From DATKRB01 sp963794215 (GTDB lineage Bacteria > Actinomycetota > Acidimicrobiia > Acidimicrobiales > RAAP-2): DNA of 64,000 nucleotides. The stretch covers positions 124,001-188,000 of the forward strand of contig CAWCCQ010000002.1 in assembly GCA_963794215.1 (NCBI GenBank), in the 5' to 3' direction. Below are positions 29,089-37,721 of this stretch, piece by piece. Both the position numbers and the translations under genes were made by a program. Below the pieces are notes generated by a model. It ran no database searches. It was given only the letters and a program-made list of their open reading frames with translations, and had not been told where the DNA came from. Numbering within the stretch: position 1 is the first letter of the stretch; each line of letters opens with the position of its first letter.

Positions 29089-32034
29089 TTGGCTACGGAC
29101 AGAGCGACGAGCCCGGCGTCGCGCGTCGTCGCGATCGACGATGCGGCACAACGACGCAGTGGGGACGTCACTGGGATCAACACCCGGATCATCGTCCAGT
29201 TTCTGATGCGACAGAAGGATCCGGAGATCCTGTCGCGTGTCATGGCGCGCGCCGGCGAAGTTCGACCGCCCGACGCCTTGCTCAGAGAGAGCACCACTAG
29301 CTCGTACGCGCAGCTTCGTGCCTTGTTGGAGGCCACGGCCGAGGTGCTCGGAGGGCTGCGCGTGATCGAGACCATGGGCGGTATAACCAACGTCGGTTCC
29401 GCTGACGTGGCGAATCAGCTCGAAGCCGTGCACCGTTTGGGATCACCCGCCGAGGTGTACCGATCGTCGCCGATCATCGATCGCCTCATGGGTCGAACGT
29501 ATGTCACCGAGGCCGTACAGACGGGCCGGACGGAGTTTGTTCTCCGCCAGAGGATGGCGGAGGGCTTCGAACCATTTCGGGCACGCTGCGCATTCATGCG
29601 CGGCTCGGTGTTGCCCTCCGCACCCTCACTCTTCGGTTTGCCAATGGCCGAGGTCGTCGAAGAGCGCTGCCAGTGTGACGGCGCGCCGGTGTGCGAGTTC
29701 CGTGTCCGTTGGCGCGAGCCGTCGGGCGAGGCGGGGAACGGGTATTACCGCGTGCGCGCCGAACTGCTCGAGGGACGCCTCGAGGCGTTGCAACGAACGG
29801 TGTCCGAGCTCGTGTCAGCCTCGACTTTTGACCAAGCCATCCGGTACATCCTCGACGAGGCGGAACGGACCGTGCTCGCAAGGGCCTATGTCTTGGTAGT
29901 CGACCCGCTCCCGTGGGCGGCGCGCCAGATCTACAGCAAGGGTCTGAGCGAACAGGAGGCCACCGAGATCGGCAATCAACTGGGCACCTCGACCAGCGAC
30001 TACACGGAGATGTCGGTAGCCGAGGTGCGCTCGGCCCGCCGACGCTACGGATGGCTTGCCGCGATCAACGATGCTCGCCAGCCGTTCCTCACCGCCGAGC
30101 TCGAGATGCTCCGCGCGTACGCCCGTCTGGCCGCGGTGACGCTCGACTCGGCCACGGCGCTCGAGGACGCCCGCCGGGCCGCCGACACCGCACAGCGTCT
30201 CCTCGAGCTCTCCAACTCGCTCTCCGACGTCTCGAACCCCAGCTTGGCAACCTCCAACCTCGCCGCGGTGGCGGCCAAGCTCGCGCTCGCGGTGCCGGGT
30301 TTGGTGGCCTGTGACCGATCCGTGGTGGTCATCGGCGACCCCAACGATCCGGCCGGGGCGGCCGCCATCGGGCAATGGGGATATCCCGAGGCCGCGGTCG
30401 GCCCGATCCACGCGTTCTTCTCCTCGCCCCAGGAGTTCCTCCGTCAGCGCGAGATGCGCCATTACCGTGCCGACGCGGCGAATGGACCGTTGCAGACGCT
30501 GATGGAGCGCGCCGGCATTGTCGCGTCGACGATCATCCCCATCATCTCCGAAGGTGAGATCCTCGGATCGATCATGGCGCTCTCCACCGAACGAGTCGAC
30601 CTCCCCGACGCCGACTCCGAGATGGAAGGTCGGCTGAAGGGCCTCGCTGCCCAGTCGGTGACCGCCGTGCGCAATGCGCGGCTCCGCGACGATGTCGAGC
30701 ACCGTGCCATGCACGACCCGCTGACCGGGTTGCCCAACCGCTCGCTGATCCTCGACCGACTTCAGCGACTCCTCGGGATGAGCCGTCGTTCGGGAGCCGT
30801 CACTGGTGTCCTCTATATCGATCTCGACGGCTTCAAGGACATCAACGACAACCTGGGGCATGACGCGGGCGACGACGTGCTGGGGCAGGTGACTGACCGC
30901 CTCTCGTCGGTGTTGCGCGAGAGCGACTCGGTGGGCCGCATGGGAGGCGACGAGTTCGTCGTACTCACCTCGGGACCCGTCGAGTCGACCAATCCCGCGG
31001 CGATCGCCCAGCGTCTCCTGGACCGCCTCCGTGCCCCTTATGTCCTCGATAACCGGCGCCTGCGCATCACAGCGAGTGTGGGCATCGCCACAGCCACCGG
31101 TGGCTGTGCCTCAGACCTCCTCCGGCAGGCAGACACCGCGCTCTACGAGGCCAAGGCCGCTGGCCGCAACCGCTATGCGGTGTACCGGTCCGGCATGCGG
31201 AACCCGGGATCCCGACGCCTGGGGATCGAGCATGACGTGGTCGCCGCACTCGACAACCACCAGCTTCGCCTCGTGTACCAGCCGATCTTTGAGCTGCATT
31301 CGATGCGCATCATGGGGCTCGAGGCGCTGCTCCGTTGGCGACACCCCACCTTGGGTGACATCCCTCCCACCACGTTCATCCCAGCGCTGGAAGGCGCCGG
31401 ACTGATGCAACGGGTCGGCAACTGGGTCGTCGACCGGGCGTGCGCTGACATGGCCGCCTGGCACGCCAAGGGCCGTACCCTCGACTTGTCGGTCAACGTA
31501 TCGGCGCAGCAGCTCCACGGCGGGCTCCTCGACGGCATCCGCCAAGCCCTGCGACACTCGGGCCTCGACGCGTCGTACCTCATCGTGGAGATCGCCGAGC
31601 GCGATGTGATGGGAGAGCTTCCTGGCGCGGCCGAGGTCTTGCGGTCGCTGAGAGCCATCGGAGTGAGGGTCGCGATTGACGACTTCGGCACGGCTCATTC
31701 GTCGTTGGTACATCTCCTCGAGCTCCCAGTCGACAGCCTCAAGCTCGACGGGTCGTTCGTGGCCGCCCTGCCGCGAGCAGACAGGGCCGCTGGCGCCCCA
31801 TCCGCCGCACGTGACGGAGCATGTCAGTCCTCGGCCTTGGTGCGAACGCTGCTGGCGCTCGGGCACGCCCTACGGCTCGACACGGTGGCCGAGGGAATCG
31901 AAGAGTTGGACCAGTTCGAGCAGCTCCGCGACGGTGACTGCCACTGCGGCCAAGGGTTCCTCCTCAGCGTCCCGCTCGAGGTGGACGCGGTCGAGGGGTT
32001 CCTGGCGGGCCACCGACCAGGGCCTGGCCGCTGA
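29089..32034 (+). CDS. Composite GGDEF-EAL c-di-GMP enzyme with sensory N-terminus and GAF domains
   Basis: 981 residues, no transmembrane segment seen. N-terminus (about 40-215) ends in a Cys cluster ERCQCDGAPVCEF, like V4R/XylR_N-type ligand sensors; then two GAF-like regions (about 230-355 and 375-545). GGDEF intact at 619-623 with a canonical inhibitory I-site RESD at 610-613. EAL intact at 745-747; NVSAQQL, EIAERD, DDFGTA, LKLDGSF and AEGIEE supply the metal and catalytic residues, with only DDFGTG changed to DDFGTA. Both synthesis and breakdown of c-di-GMP are therefore possible. Adjacent to the exopolysaccharide genes, so control of them is plausible. TTG start. Confidence 0.93.
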   Translation: MATDRATSPASRVVAIDDAAQRRSGDVTGINTRIIVQFLMRQKDPEILSRVMARAGEVRPPDALLRESTTSSYAQLRALLEATAEVLGGLRVIETMGGITNVGSADVANQLEAVHRLGSPAEVYRSSPIIDRLMGRTYVTEAVQTGRTEFVLRQRMAEGFEPFRARCAFMRGSVLPSAPSLFGLPMAEVVEERCQCDGAPVCEFRVRWREPSGEAGNGYYRVRAELLEGRLEALQRTVSELVSASTFDQAIRYILDEAERTVLARAYVLVVDPLPWAARQIYSKGLSEQEATEIGNQLGTSTSDYTEMSVAEVRSARRRYGWLAAINDARQPFLTAELEMLRAYARLAAVTLDSATALEDARRAADTAQRLLELSNSLSDVSNPSLATSNLAAVAAKLALAVPGLVACDRSVVVIGDPNDPAGAAAIGQWGYPEAAVGPIHAFFSSPQEFLRQREMRHYRADAANGPLQTLMERAGIVASTIIPIISEGEILGSIMALSTERVDLPDADSEMEGRLKGLAAQSVTAVRNARLRDDVEHRAMHDPLTGLPNRSLILDRLQRLLGMSRRSGAVTGVLYIDLDGFKDINDNLGHDAGDDVLGQVTDRLSSVLRESDSVGRMGGDEFVVLTSGPVESTNPAAIAQRLLDRLRAPYVLDNRRLRITASVGIATATGGCASDLLRQADTALYEAKAAGRNRYAVYRSGMRNPGSRRLGIEHDVVAALDNHQLRLVYQPIFELHSMRIMGLEALLRWRHPTLGDIPPTTFIPALEGAGLMQRVGNWVVDRACADMAAWHAKGRTLDLSVNVSAQQLHGGLLDGIRQALRHSGLDASYLIVEIAERDVMGELPGAAEVLRSLRAIGVRVAIDDFGTAHSSLVHLLELPVDSLKLDGSFVAALPRADRAAGAPSAARDGACQSSALVRTLLALGHALRLDTVAEGIEELDQFEQLRDGDCHCGQGFLLSVPLEVDAVEGFLAGHRPGPGR

Positions 32035-32116
32035 GGTTCAGCTGCCCCACCCACGCGATCCCACTCCGCTGCCGGGCCGGTCCCCAACGGCCCGCCGTCC
32101 ACGGTACGTTGTCCAC

Positions 32117-32782
32117 ATGGACGCGCTTGACCAGCCTTCCGGCGGGCAACCTCTAGACGCCCAGAGCGAGCGTCCCGTACGTGAGGACGAGGTGACGATC
32201 GAGGGCGATTTCCTCACCTGCCCCGTGGGACATCGCTTCCCCCGCGAGCACCTGACGATCAGGAACGGGCAGTTCGTCTGCCCGATCTGCGATCGGACCC
32301 CGTGGGCGACAGCGGTACCGCGTCGACCCTGGGAACGGGTCCAGCTGCGCGAACCGTTAATGGTCGTCCTACTCGCCGCGGTGATGCTCCTCGCGGAAAT
32401 GGTGAGCCTGATCGGCCTCGCCGCCTCCTACTCGAACGCCGGTGTCGGTGGATCGACGTGGCTCATCCTCGGCGCGACGTTCAGCCTTGTCGGCGCCGCG
32501 ACTGCCGCCGTAGGGGTCCTCCTGGTCATCGGTGTGATCCGTTCGGCCCAGTGGGCCCGCAGGCTGCTCTCGACGCCGTTGGCGGTCATCGGGGTGGGAT
32601 CGGCGCTGCTCGCGATTGGTGACCTGGTGGCCATCGGCTTCAACGTCTCGATCCTCAACACCGGGAGCCCGGGCGCGGGATGGGAGCTCACCAGCACCAT
32701 CTTCGATGCCCTCTACTTCGCAGCGCTTGCAGGCGCGCTTTTGTGGATCTCGCGGCTGGCGTTGAGGCCCGACCCCGACTGA
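32117..32782 (+). CDS. Membrane protein with N-terminal zinc ribbon
   Basis: 221 residues. Cytosolic part with CPVGHRFPREHL...CPICDRTPW (Cys/His plus CPIC, likely zinc ribbon), then four hydrophobic helices (MVVLLAAVMLLAEMVSLIGLAA and others). ATG at 32117 fits. Starts 82 bases after the GGDEF-EAL stop on the same strand. Function unknown. Confidence 0.65.
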   Translation: MDALDQPSGGQPLDAQSERPVREDEVTIEGDFLTCPVGHRFPREHLTIRNGQFVCPICDRTPWATAVPRRPWERVQLREPLMVVLLAAVMLLAEMVSLIGLAASYSNAGVGGSTWLILGATFSLVGAATAAVGVLLVIGVIRSAQWARRLLSTPLAVIGVGSALLAIGDLVAIGFNVSILNTGSPGAGWELTSTIFDALYFAALAGALLWISRLALRPDPD

Positions 32783-32798
32783 ACGAGGCCGGCGTCGG

Positions 32799-33467
32799 TC
32801 AGGGCGGCGCCCGCCTGGGGGTCACCTCGATCGTGGTTGCCGCTCGATCGAGAAGGGCGACGACCTCTTCGTCGGACATCTGGGGAAAGTCCCTGTAGAA
32901 CTGACCCACCGCGAAGAACGACACTGGGGCCTCCAGACAGATCACCTCATCCGCCACGGCGGCCAGTTCATCGAGCGTGGCTCGTGGAGCGACCGGCACG
33001 GCCAGGACGACCCGCCGCGCACCCTGCGCCCGAGCCACCTCGCACGCCGCTCGGGCGGTGGAGCCGGTTGCGACACCATCGTCCACCACGATGGCGATCC
33101 TCTCTACCAGGGGCGTTCGGGGGCGGTGCATGCGAAAACGGCTGGCCCGCCGTTCCAGCTCGAGCCGCTCCCGTTGCTCGACGGCCACCAGCTGGGCGTG
33201 GTCGATCCGTGCCATGCGGACCACCCGATCGTTGACGATGCAGACGCCGCCCTCTCCGATGGCGCCCATGGCGAGTTCGGGCTGGAGCCTCACGCCGAGC
33301 TTCCGGACGACAATCACGTCGAACGTCGCACCGAGCAGCCGAGCCACCTCGGACGCCACCGGTACCCCACCTCGGGGCAGACCAAGCACGACTACATCGT
33401 CGCCCTTGAGGTGCTCGAGCCCGGCGGCGAGATCCCGCCCGGCATCCACTCGGTTCGCGAACGCCAC
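32799..33467 (-). CDS. Phosphoribosyltransferase-family protein
   Basis: 222 residues. VVVLGLPRGGVPVASEVARLLG and the PRPP-binding loop IAIVVDDGVATGSTARAA are clear. Resembles the stand-alone PRTase-like proteins found in mycobacterial dormancy gene sets; substrate base unknown. GTG start. Convergent with the zinc-ribbon membrane gene. Confidence 0.85.
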   Translation of the reverse strand: MAFANRVDAGRDLAAGLEHLKGDDVVVLGLPRGGVPVASEVARLLGATFDVIVVRKLGVRLQPELAMGAIGEGGVCIVNDRVVRMARIDHAQLVAVEQRERLELERRASRFRMHRPRTPLVERIAIVVDDGVATGSTARAACEVARAQGARRVVLAVPVAPRATLDELAAVADEVICLEAPVSFFAVGQFYRDFPQMSDEEVVALLDRAATTIEVTPRRAPP

Positions 33468-33966
33468 AGCTGTCCTCGGCCCTCAGGACCCCGCAACACC
33501 CAGCTCGTCGTGGCGAGTCACTGCCAGCTCCGGTGGCTCGGGGAGCGGAGGGGGTTGGGGTGGCCAAGGAGGGGGTTGGGGTGGGCCCGGTGGTTGTGGG
33601 GGCCTGGGAATTGGGGGAACGGGGTCGGGTGGCCAGGGAGGGGGCGGGACCGGCGGCTGGGGATCAACCAATCGTGAGGCGCCAAATCCTCCGAAGGCCA
33701 ACCCACCCTCACTCCTGCGCGACACGTGCACGGGACGGTCTCCCTTCGCTGGCGTCACCACGACCCAGCATCACAACGCTCTAGGCATCTTGACTGATCG
33801 ACATGCGCCAGGGATCCCTGTCGCGCAGCCGTGCCTGACGCGCCCTTCACCTGGACGTTCGCGTCGCCCACCGACGAGTGGCGCCCCCAGAGCTGCGCCC
33901 GCACGTACAGCGGGCGCGACGCTGATGCCGACACGTGGGATGGGGTTAGGCAGGTGTGCTTGGAGG
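33468..33966. other. Non-coding region with G-rich tract
   Basis: About 500 bases without a convincing gene. The plus strand at about 33540-33662 is extremely G-rich, with many GGGG runs spaced by 1-7 bases, able to form G-quadruplexes. On the minus strand it reads as a Pro-rich frame (33483-33761) which I do not accept as a gene because composition alone keeps it open. Confidence 0.55.
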
Positions 33967-34039
33967 TGGGGCCGGCAGGGATCGAACCTGCGACCGAGGG
34001 ATTATGAGTCCCCTGCTCTGACCACTGAGCTACGGCCCC
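33967..34039 (-). tRNA. tRNA with CAU anticodon (Ile2 or elongator Met)
   Basis: Full cloverleaf: acceptor GGGGCCG/CGGCCCC, D-stem GCTC/GAGC, anticodon arm GGGGA-CTCATAA-TCCCT, T-stem GCAGG/CCTGC with TTCGATC. CCA is not encoded (CCT follows). The anticodon arm resembles tRNA-Ile2, where the C is modified to lysidine; Met cannot be excluded. Its 5' end faces the integrase. Confidence 0.93.
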
Positions 34040-34071
34040 TGATCTGGGATTTCTACTGATTTGCGTGATGG

Positions 34072-34092
34072 TATCCCATCTTTATCCCATCT
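34072..34092. repeat. Direct repeat upstream of integrase
   Basis: TATCCCATCT occurs twice with an 11-base period; an inverted TGGGAT lies at 34045-34050. One helical turn of spacing suggests protein binding, such as integrase arm sites or an operator. Confidence 0.45.
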
Positions 34093-34103
34093 ATTGTGGT
34101 CGG

Positions 34104-35258
34104 GTGGCCGACAAGGGCATACGCGAGAGGTCGCCGGGGGTGTGGGAAGTGCGGGTCCATGTGTCACGTGATCCTGCCACGGGCAAAGTCAGACAACTCA
34201 GCCGGACCACCCGCAAGGGCATCGTTGATGCTCGACAGCTCCGAACGAGGCTCATCGCCGAGGTGGACGAAGAAAGGCATCGTGGAACGACGAGCACCTT
34301 CGCCAGCCTCCTCCTTGAGTGGGTGAGCCACGGGGAACGAATAGGACGGAGCCCCGACACCCTGGCCGGTTACCGGCGAAAGATCGACACGGCCATTCGG
34401 CCCGGATTGGGAAGCGTCCGGCTCGACAAGCTCACTGGTGACTATCTCGATGTCTGGTACGACTCGCTCCTCGCTTCGGGCACAACGCCGGCCACGGTCA
34501 TGCAGTACCACCGGATCATCGCTGCGGCGCTCCACCAAGGCGAGCGCTGGGGCTGGGTGCGCCACAACGTCGCTCGCTTGGCGCGGCCGCCCACGGTGCC
34601 CCGCCGCGAGCTGACGGTGCCCCCGCCCGAACGGGTGCGCTCACTGATCGAATTGGCGGCATCGTCGCGCGCACCAGAGATGTCCTCCATCATCGCGGTG
34701 GCGGCGCTGACCGGCCTGCGGCGGGGCGAGCTGTGTGGGCTCCGTTGGTCAGACGTGGATTGGTCCGAATCCGCGCTGACCGTCCGACGATCGATCTGGC
34801 AAACACCTGAAGGCTGGGGCGTAAAGGAACCCAAGACGCACCAGATCCGCCGGCTTGTTCTGGGCGACGACACGGTCGGCGTACTCGGCGATCGGCTACG
34901 ACGGGTCCGAGAGTTATCCTTCGTCGCCGAGATCCCGCTGGTGTCGGCGCCCTACGTGTTCTCCCCGGACGCAGACGGTGGGCGACCCACGATGCCCAAC
35001 GTCGTGACCCAAGCGTTTCGTCGACTGTGCAACCAGATGCAGGACCGAGCACTGAGAGCTGATCCACCCAGGATGGAGTCGTGGGCATATCGCCTTCACG
35101 ATCTCCGCCGTTACACGGCCACCGAGTTGTTCCGCCCCGGCGACCCCACAGTGGCCGATCAGCTGGGCCAAACCGACGCGTCGTTGACCCGGCGCGTCTC
35201 CACCCATGACACCCAAGATGAGGCCAGAGCCGCCGCCGTCTCGCTCGAGGAAGGATGA
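34104..35258 (+). CDS. Tyrosine-recombinase-like integrase with altered active site
   Basis: 384 residues: N-terminal arm domain (ADKGIRERSPGVWEVRVHV), SAM-like core-binding domain (LLLEWVSHGERIGRSPDTLAGYRRKI) and catalytic domain with ALTGLRRGELCGLRW (Arg I), KEPKTHQIRRL and HDLRRYTATELF (His-x-x-Arg II). At the end, where relatives read LGH...RVYxH with the nucleophilic Tyr, this one reads QLGQTDASLTRRVSTHD: His is Gln and Tyr is Ser. It may be inactive. GTG at 34104 gives the family N-terminus. Sits on the 5' side of the tRNA; no second att copy found. Confidence 0.85.
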   Translation: MADKGIRERSPGVWEVRVHVSRDPATGKVRQLSRTTRKGIVDARQLRTRLIAEVDEERHRGTTSTFASLLLEWVSHGERIGRSPDTLAGYRRKIDTAIRPGLGSVRLDKLTGDYLDVWYDSLLASGTTPATVMQYHRIIAAALHQGERWGWVRHNVARLARPPTVPRRELTVPPPERVRSLIELAASSRAPEMSSIIAVAALTGLRRGELCGLRWSDVDWSESALTVRRSIWQTPEGWGVKEPKTHQIRRLVLGDDTVGVLGDRLRRVRELSFVAEIPLVSAPYVFSPDADGGRPTMPNVVTQAFRRLCNQMQDRALRADPPRMESWAYRLHDLRRYTATELFRPGDPTVADQLGQTDASLTRRVSTHDTQDEARAAAVSLEEG

Positions 35259-35706
35259 GGCTCTCCAAATGGTCAGTTCCGCCTCAGTGATCGACAGGCT
35301 CCCACTCCACCTCAACCCGGTGTCTGAAACCGTCCAACGCGTCTTCCACCGCCGAACGAAGGCCCATGGCGGAGATCCTTGGTCGTGGGTCGCAGCGCGA
35401 GGCGGATGTGGACGATATCTCCCCAAGTCTCTCGGATCTTCAAGCTTGGCGAGGAGTTCTGACCCATCCTCGGGAAGCCAATGCAAGATTGCCGCCAACA
35501 CCCGTTTGGTGATGTCGGTGGAGGCCATGTGAAGACGCTGACGCAGAAGCAAACTCGGTGCCAGGGTCCAAGGTCCCAACATTCGCGAAGGCATGATCTG
35601 GAACACTGGTCAAGAAAGATTGAGCTGTATCCACCCATTTGACGGCTGTCGTCGCGACCGCACGTAGTCCTGGGCCTCGATGAAGAGTCGCTACCGCCCG
35701 CCCCCT
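35259..35706. other. Gene-poor remnant region after integrase
   Basis: 448 bases. Minus-strand peptides such as ITKRVLAAILHWLPEDGSELLAKLEDP (split over about 35430-35530) look protein-like but have no proper end outside the integrase, so a decayed accessory gene is possible. No feature I would call. Confidence 0.35.
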
Positions 35707-36933
35707 CTAGGTCAACCCAAGGGCGGACGCCACATCCCACAGCGCGCTCCGCGCTCGGGGATCGGCCACCTCCTCGATGAGCAGGCGAGTTTGGGCTTGG
35801 CGGGTCCTGCCAAAGATCTCCGCTGCGCCGTGCTCGGTTATCACCACTGAATGCTGGAACGACGAGACCGGCACGCCGAGGAGGCCGACGATGTTCGAGG
35901 AGTTACTGTGGTCGTGCCACGAGCGGAGGGCGATGAGCGCGTGACCGCCCACCGAATGCAGCGCGCCGACGACGAAGTCGGGCTGACCGCCGAATCCTGA
36001 ATACGGTTTGCCCCGGACGAAGCCGGCGTTCGCCTGCGCAAACAAGTCGACCTGCAGAGCGGTGTTGAGCGAGAGCATGGCCGGGCGCGAGGCGATCCGT
36101 CCAGGGTCGTTGACGATCTCCGTTCGCCGCATGGCGAGGCGCGGATTGTTCTGCACCCAGGCGTACAGTTCGGGAGATCCGAAGAGGAACGAGCTGACGA
36201 TAGGCCGATCGGTGTCGAGCACCCCGGCGTGCTCGAGGCTGAGCACGCCGTCGCTGACCATCTCGGACCACACCCCGAGCTGGCGCAAGGATCGCAGGTG
36301 GCAGGTTGCCCCGTCGGGGATTTGGCCGATCCCCAGCTGGAGGGTTCCCCCTTCCGAGGCGTACCGGGCCACCCGCTCGCCGATGGCATCTTGCGCCGCA
36401 TCGGGTCGGTGCACGGTTGGCGACGGAAGTGGCGCGTCCACCTCCATCGCCACGTCGATGTCGGCGACGTCGACCTCTGCGTCTCCCAATGTGTAGGGCA
36501 TGTGGCGGTTCACTTGAGCGATCACGAGCCCGCCGCGCCGCCGAACCCGCTCGATCGCCGCGGGAAGGATGTTCACCTCGATGCCGAGGGAGACCTTGCC
36601 GTTCTGGGGCGGCGAGGTGTGGAGGAGTACGGCGTCGGGAGGTCGGATCGAGTCAAACAGGCGCGGCACGAGCGACAGGCGCATTGGGAGGTACTCGAGG
36701 TGGGGGTCGTGGCGGGCGCCGGGGCCGACAAACGGTGTTTCGGTCACGAAACCCTCCCGCCTAGGCCAACCTTCCTGGGGGTTGAGCACGAAAGCGTGCC
36801 ACTCCGACAGTGCCGAATCGACGAGGCGCACGAGGGCCCACGGCGTCGCGAAGTTGCCCGACACAACGATCCGGGGCGCGGGGCCCAGGGCACCCAAGCG
36901 CTCGATGACGACACCTTCACCAACCGTTCGCAC
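35707..36933 (-). CDS. Acetyl-CoA hydrolase/CoA-transferase family protein
   Basis: 408 residues of the 4-hydroxybutyrate/acetate CoA-transferase type. Seen: AVLLHTSPPQNGKVSLGIEVN, TLQLGIGQIPDGA, SEMVSDGVLSLEHAG, YSGFGGQPDFVVGA and the ending VVITEHGAAEIFG. It would exchange or hydrolyse acyl-CoA, linking acetate and acetyl-CoA pools. Divergent from the acetyltransferase operon that starts at about 37095. Confidence 0.85.
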   Translation of the reverse strand: MRTVGEGVVIERLGALGPAPRIVVSGNFATPWALVRLVDSALSEWHAFVLNPQEGWPRREGFVTETPFVGPGARHDPHLEYLPMRLSLVPRLFDSIRPPDAVLLHTSPPQNGKVSLGIEVNILPAAIERVRRRGGLVIAQVNRHMPYTLGDAEVDVADIDVAMEVDAPLPSPTVHRPDAAQDAIGERVARYASEGGTLQLGIGQIPDGATCHLRSLRQLGVWSEMVSDGVLSLEHAGVLDTDRPIVSSFLFGSPELYAWVQNNPRLAMRRTEIVNDPGRIASRPAMLSLNTALQVDLFAQANAGFVRGKPYSGFGGQPDFVVGALHSVGGHALIALRSWHDHSNSSNIVGLLGVPVSSFQHSVVITEHGAAEIFGRTRQAQTRLLIEEVADPRARSALWDVASALGLT

Positions 36934-37037
36934 CCCGACAGGCTACGAGTCCACAACGTCGGGCAGTAGGGCCGGAGGTCCATTGAAAGCCCTGCAACCG
37001 GGATCCCGCGTTGCCGAGCACCCCCCGAAGCACGTCA

Positions 37038-37053
37038 TGACCTTCGGCCCTGG
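37038..37053 (+). promoter_or_regulatory. DosR-like box before acetyltransferase operon
   Basis: ATGACCTTCGGCCCTG matches the 16-mer GGGACTTTCGGCCCTG at 13 positions. Lies 42-57 bases before the likely start at 37095 and about 105 bases from the divergent CoA-transferase. Confidence 0.5.
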
Positions 37054-37094
37054 TGGGTCCCGACTTCCGTGGTCACGGTGGGAGAATGGAAGGA

Positions 37095-37721
37095 ATGCCA
37101 ATGGCGAGTATCGCCCCCCTGGTCCCCTACCCCGACGAGCTGGTCGACAACGTGACGACCATCAAGGGCGTTGCACTGCAATTGCGCCCCGTCCTGCCCG
37201 CCGACGCGACCGCGTTGGTCGAATTCCACGGGCGCCTCTCTCCGCAGTCGGTGTACCGGCGGTTCTTCAGCGTGCACCCGAGGCTCTCGGATGCCGAAGT
37301 ACACCGCTTCACCAACGTCGACTACGTGGACCGACTCGCCCTGGTCGTCTGCGACGGGGATCGGCTCGTCGCCGTCGGCCGCTATGACCGTCGACCGGGC
37401 ACCGCGGAAGCTGAGGTGGCTTTTGTCGTGGCCGAGGACTACCAACACCAGGGACTCGCCACCGTGTTGCTCGAGAGGCTGGCCGACGCGGCGTTGGGGC
37501 ACGGGATCACGACGTTCACCGCGCAGACGCTGGCCGAGAATCGCGAGATGCTGGCCGTCTTCGCCGATTCGGGATTCCGCCCCACCTCCCGACTCGACGA
37601 GGGCGTCGTCGCCGTGTGGTTCTCGATCCAGCCCGACGACGCCTCTCGAGCGGCGCGTACGGCACGGCACTTGGAGGAACCTCCTCGGTCCGACGAGCAC
37701 GGTGAGGGGGCGAGATGCTGA
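37095..37721 (+). CDS. GNAT-family acetyltransferase
   Basis: About 208 residues. QLRPVLPADATALVEFHGRLSPQSVYRRFF is the opening seen in protein-lysine-acetyltransferase-like GNATs (quoted here in two parts: LRPVLPADATAL and SPQSVYRRFF), and the acetyl-CoA loop is EDYQHQGLATVLLERL. In-frame ATGs at 37086, 37095 and 37101 compete; GGAAGG favours 37101 or 37095. Its stop overlaps the start of the deacetylase by 7 bases, so an acetyl-add/acetyl-remove pair is co-translated. Confidence 0.82.
   Translation: MPMASIAPLVPYPDELVDNVTTIKGVALQLRPVLPADATALVEFHGRLSPQSVYRRFFSVHPRLSDAEVHRFTNVDYVDRLALVVCDGDRLVAVGRYDRRPGTAEAEVAFVVAEDYQHQGLATVLLERLADAALGHGITTFTAQTLAENREMLAVFADSGFRPTSRLDEGVVAVWFSIQPDDASRAARTARHLEEPPRSDEHGEGARC

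Noticed and set aside
33483..33761. Minus-strand Pro-rich 92-residue frame
   Set aside because: Open only because of the G/C-rich tract; no start signal and no domain.
33967..34039. Integrase att site at the tRNA 3' end
   Set aside because: The integrase is at the 5' side and I found no second copy of the tRNA end in the window.
34914..35606. Minus-strand frame over the integrase end
   Set aside because: Two thirds is antisense to the integrase; the rest may be a remnant, but there is no clear end or family.
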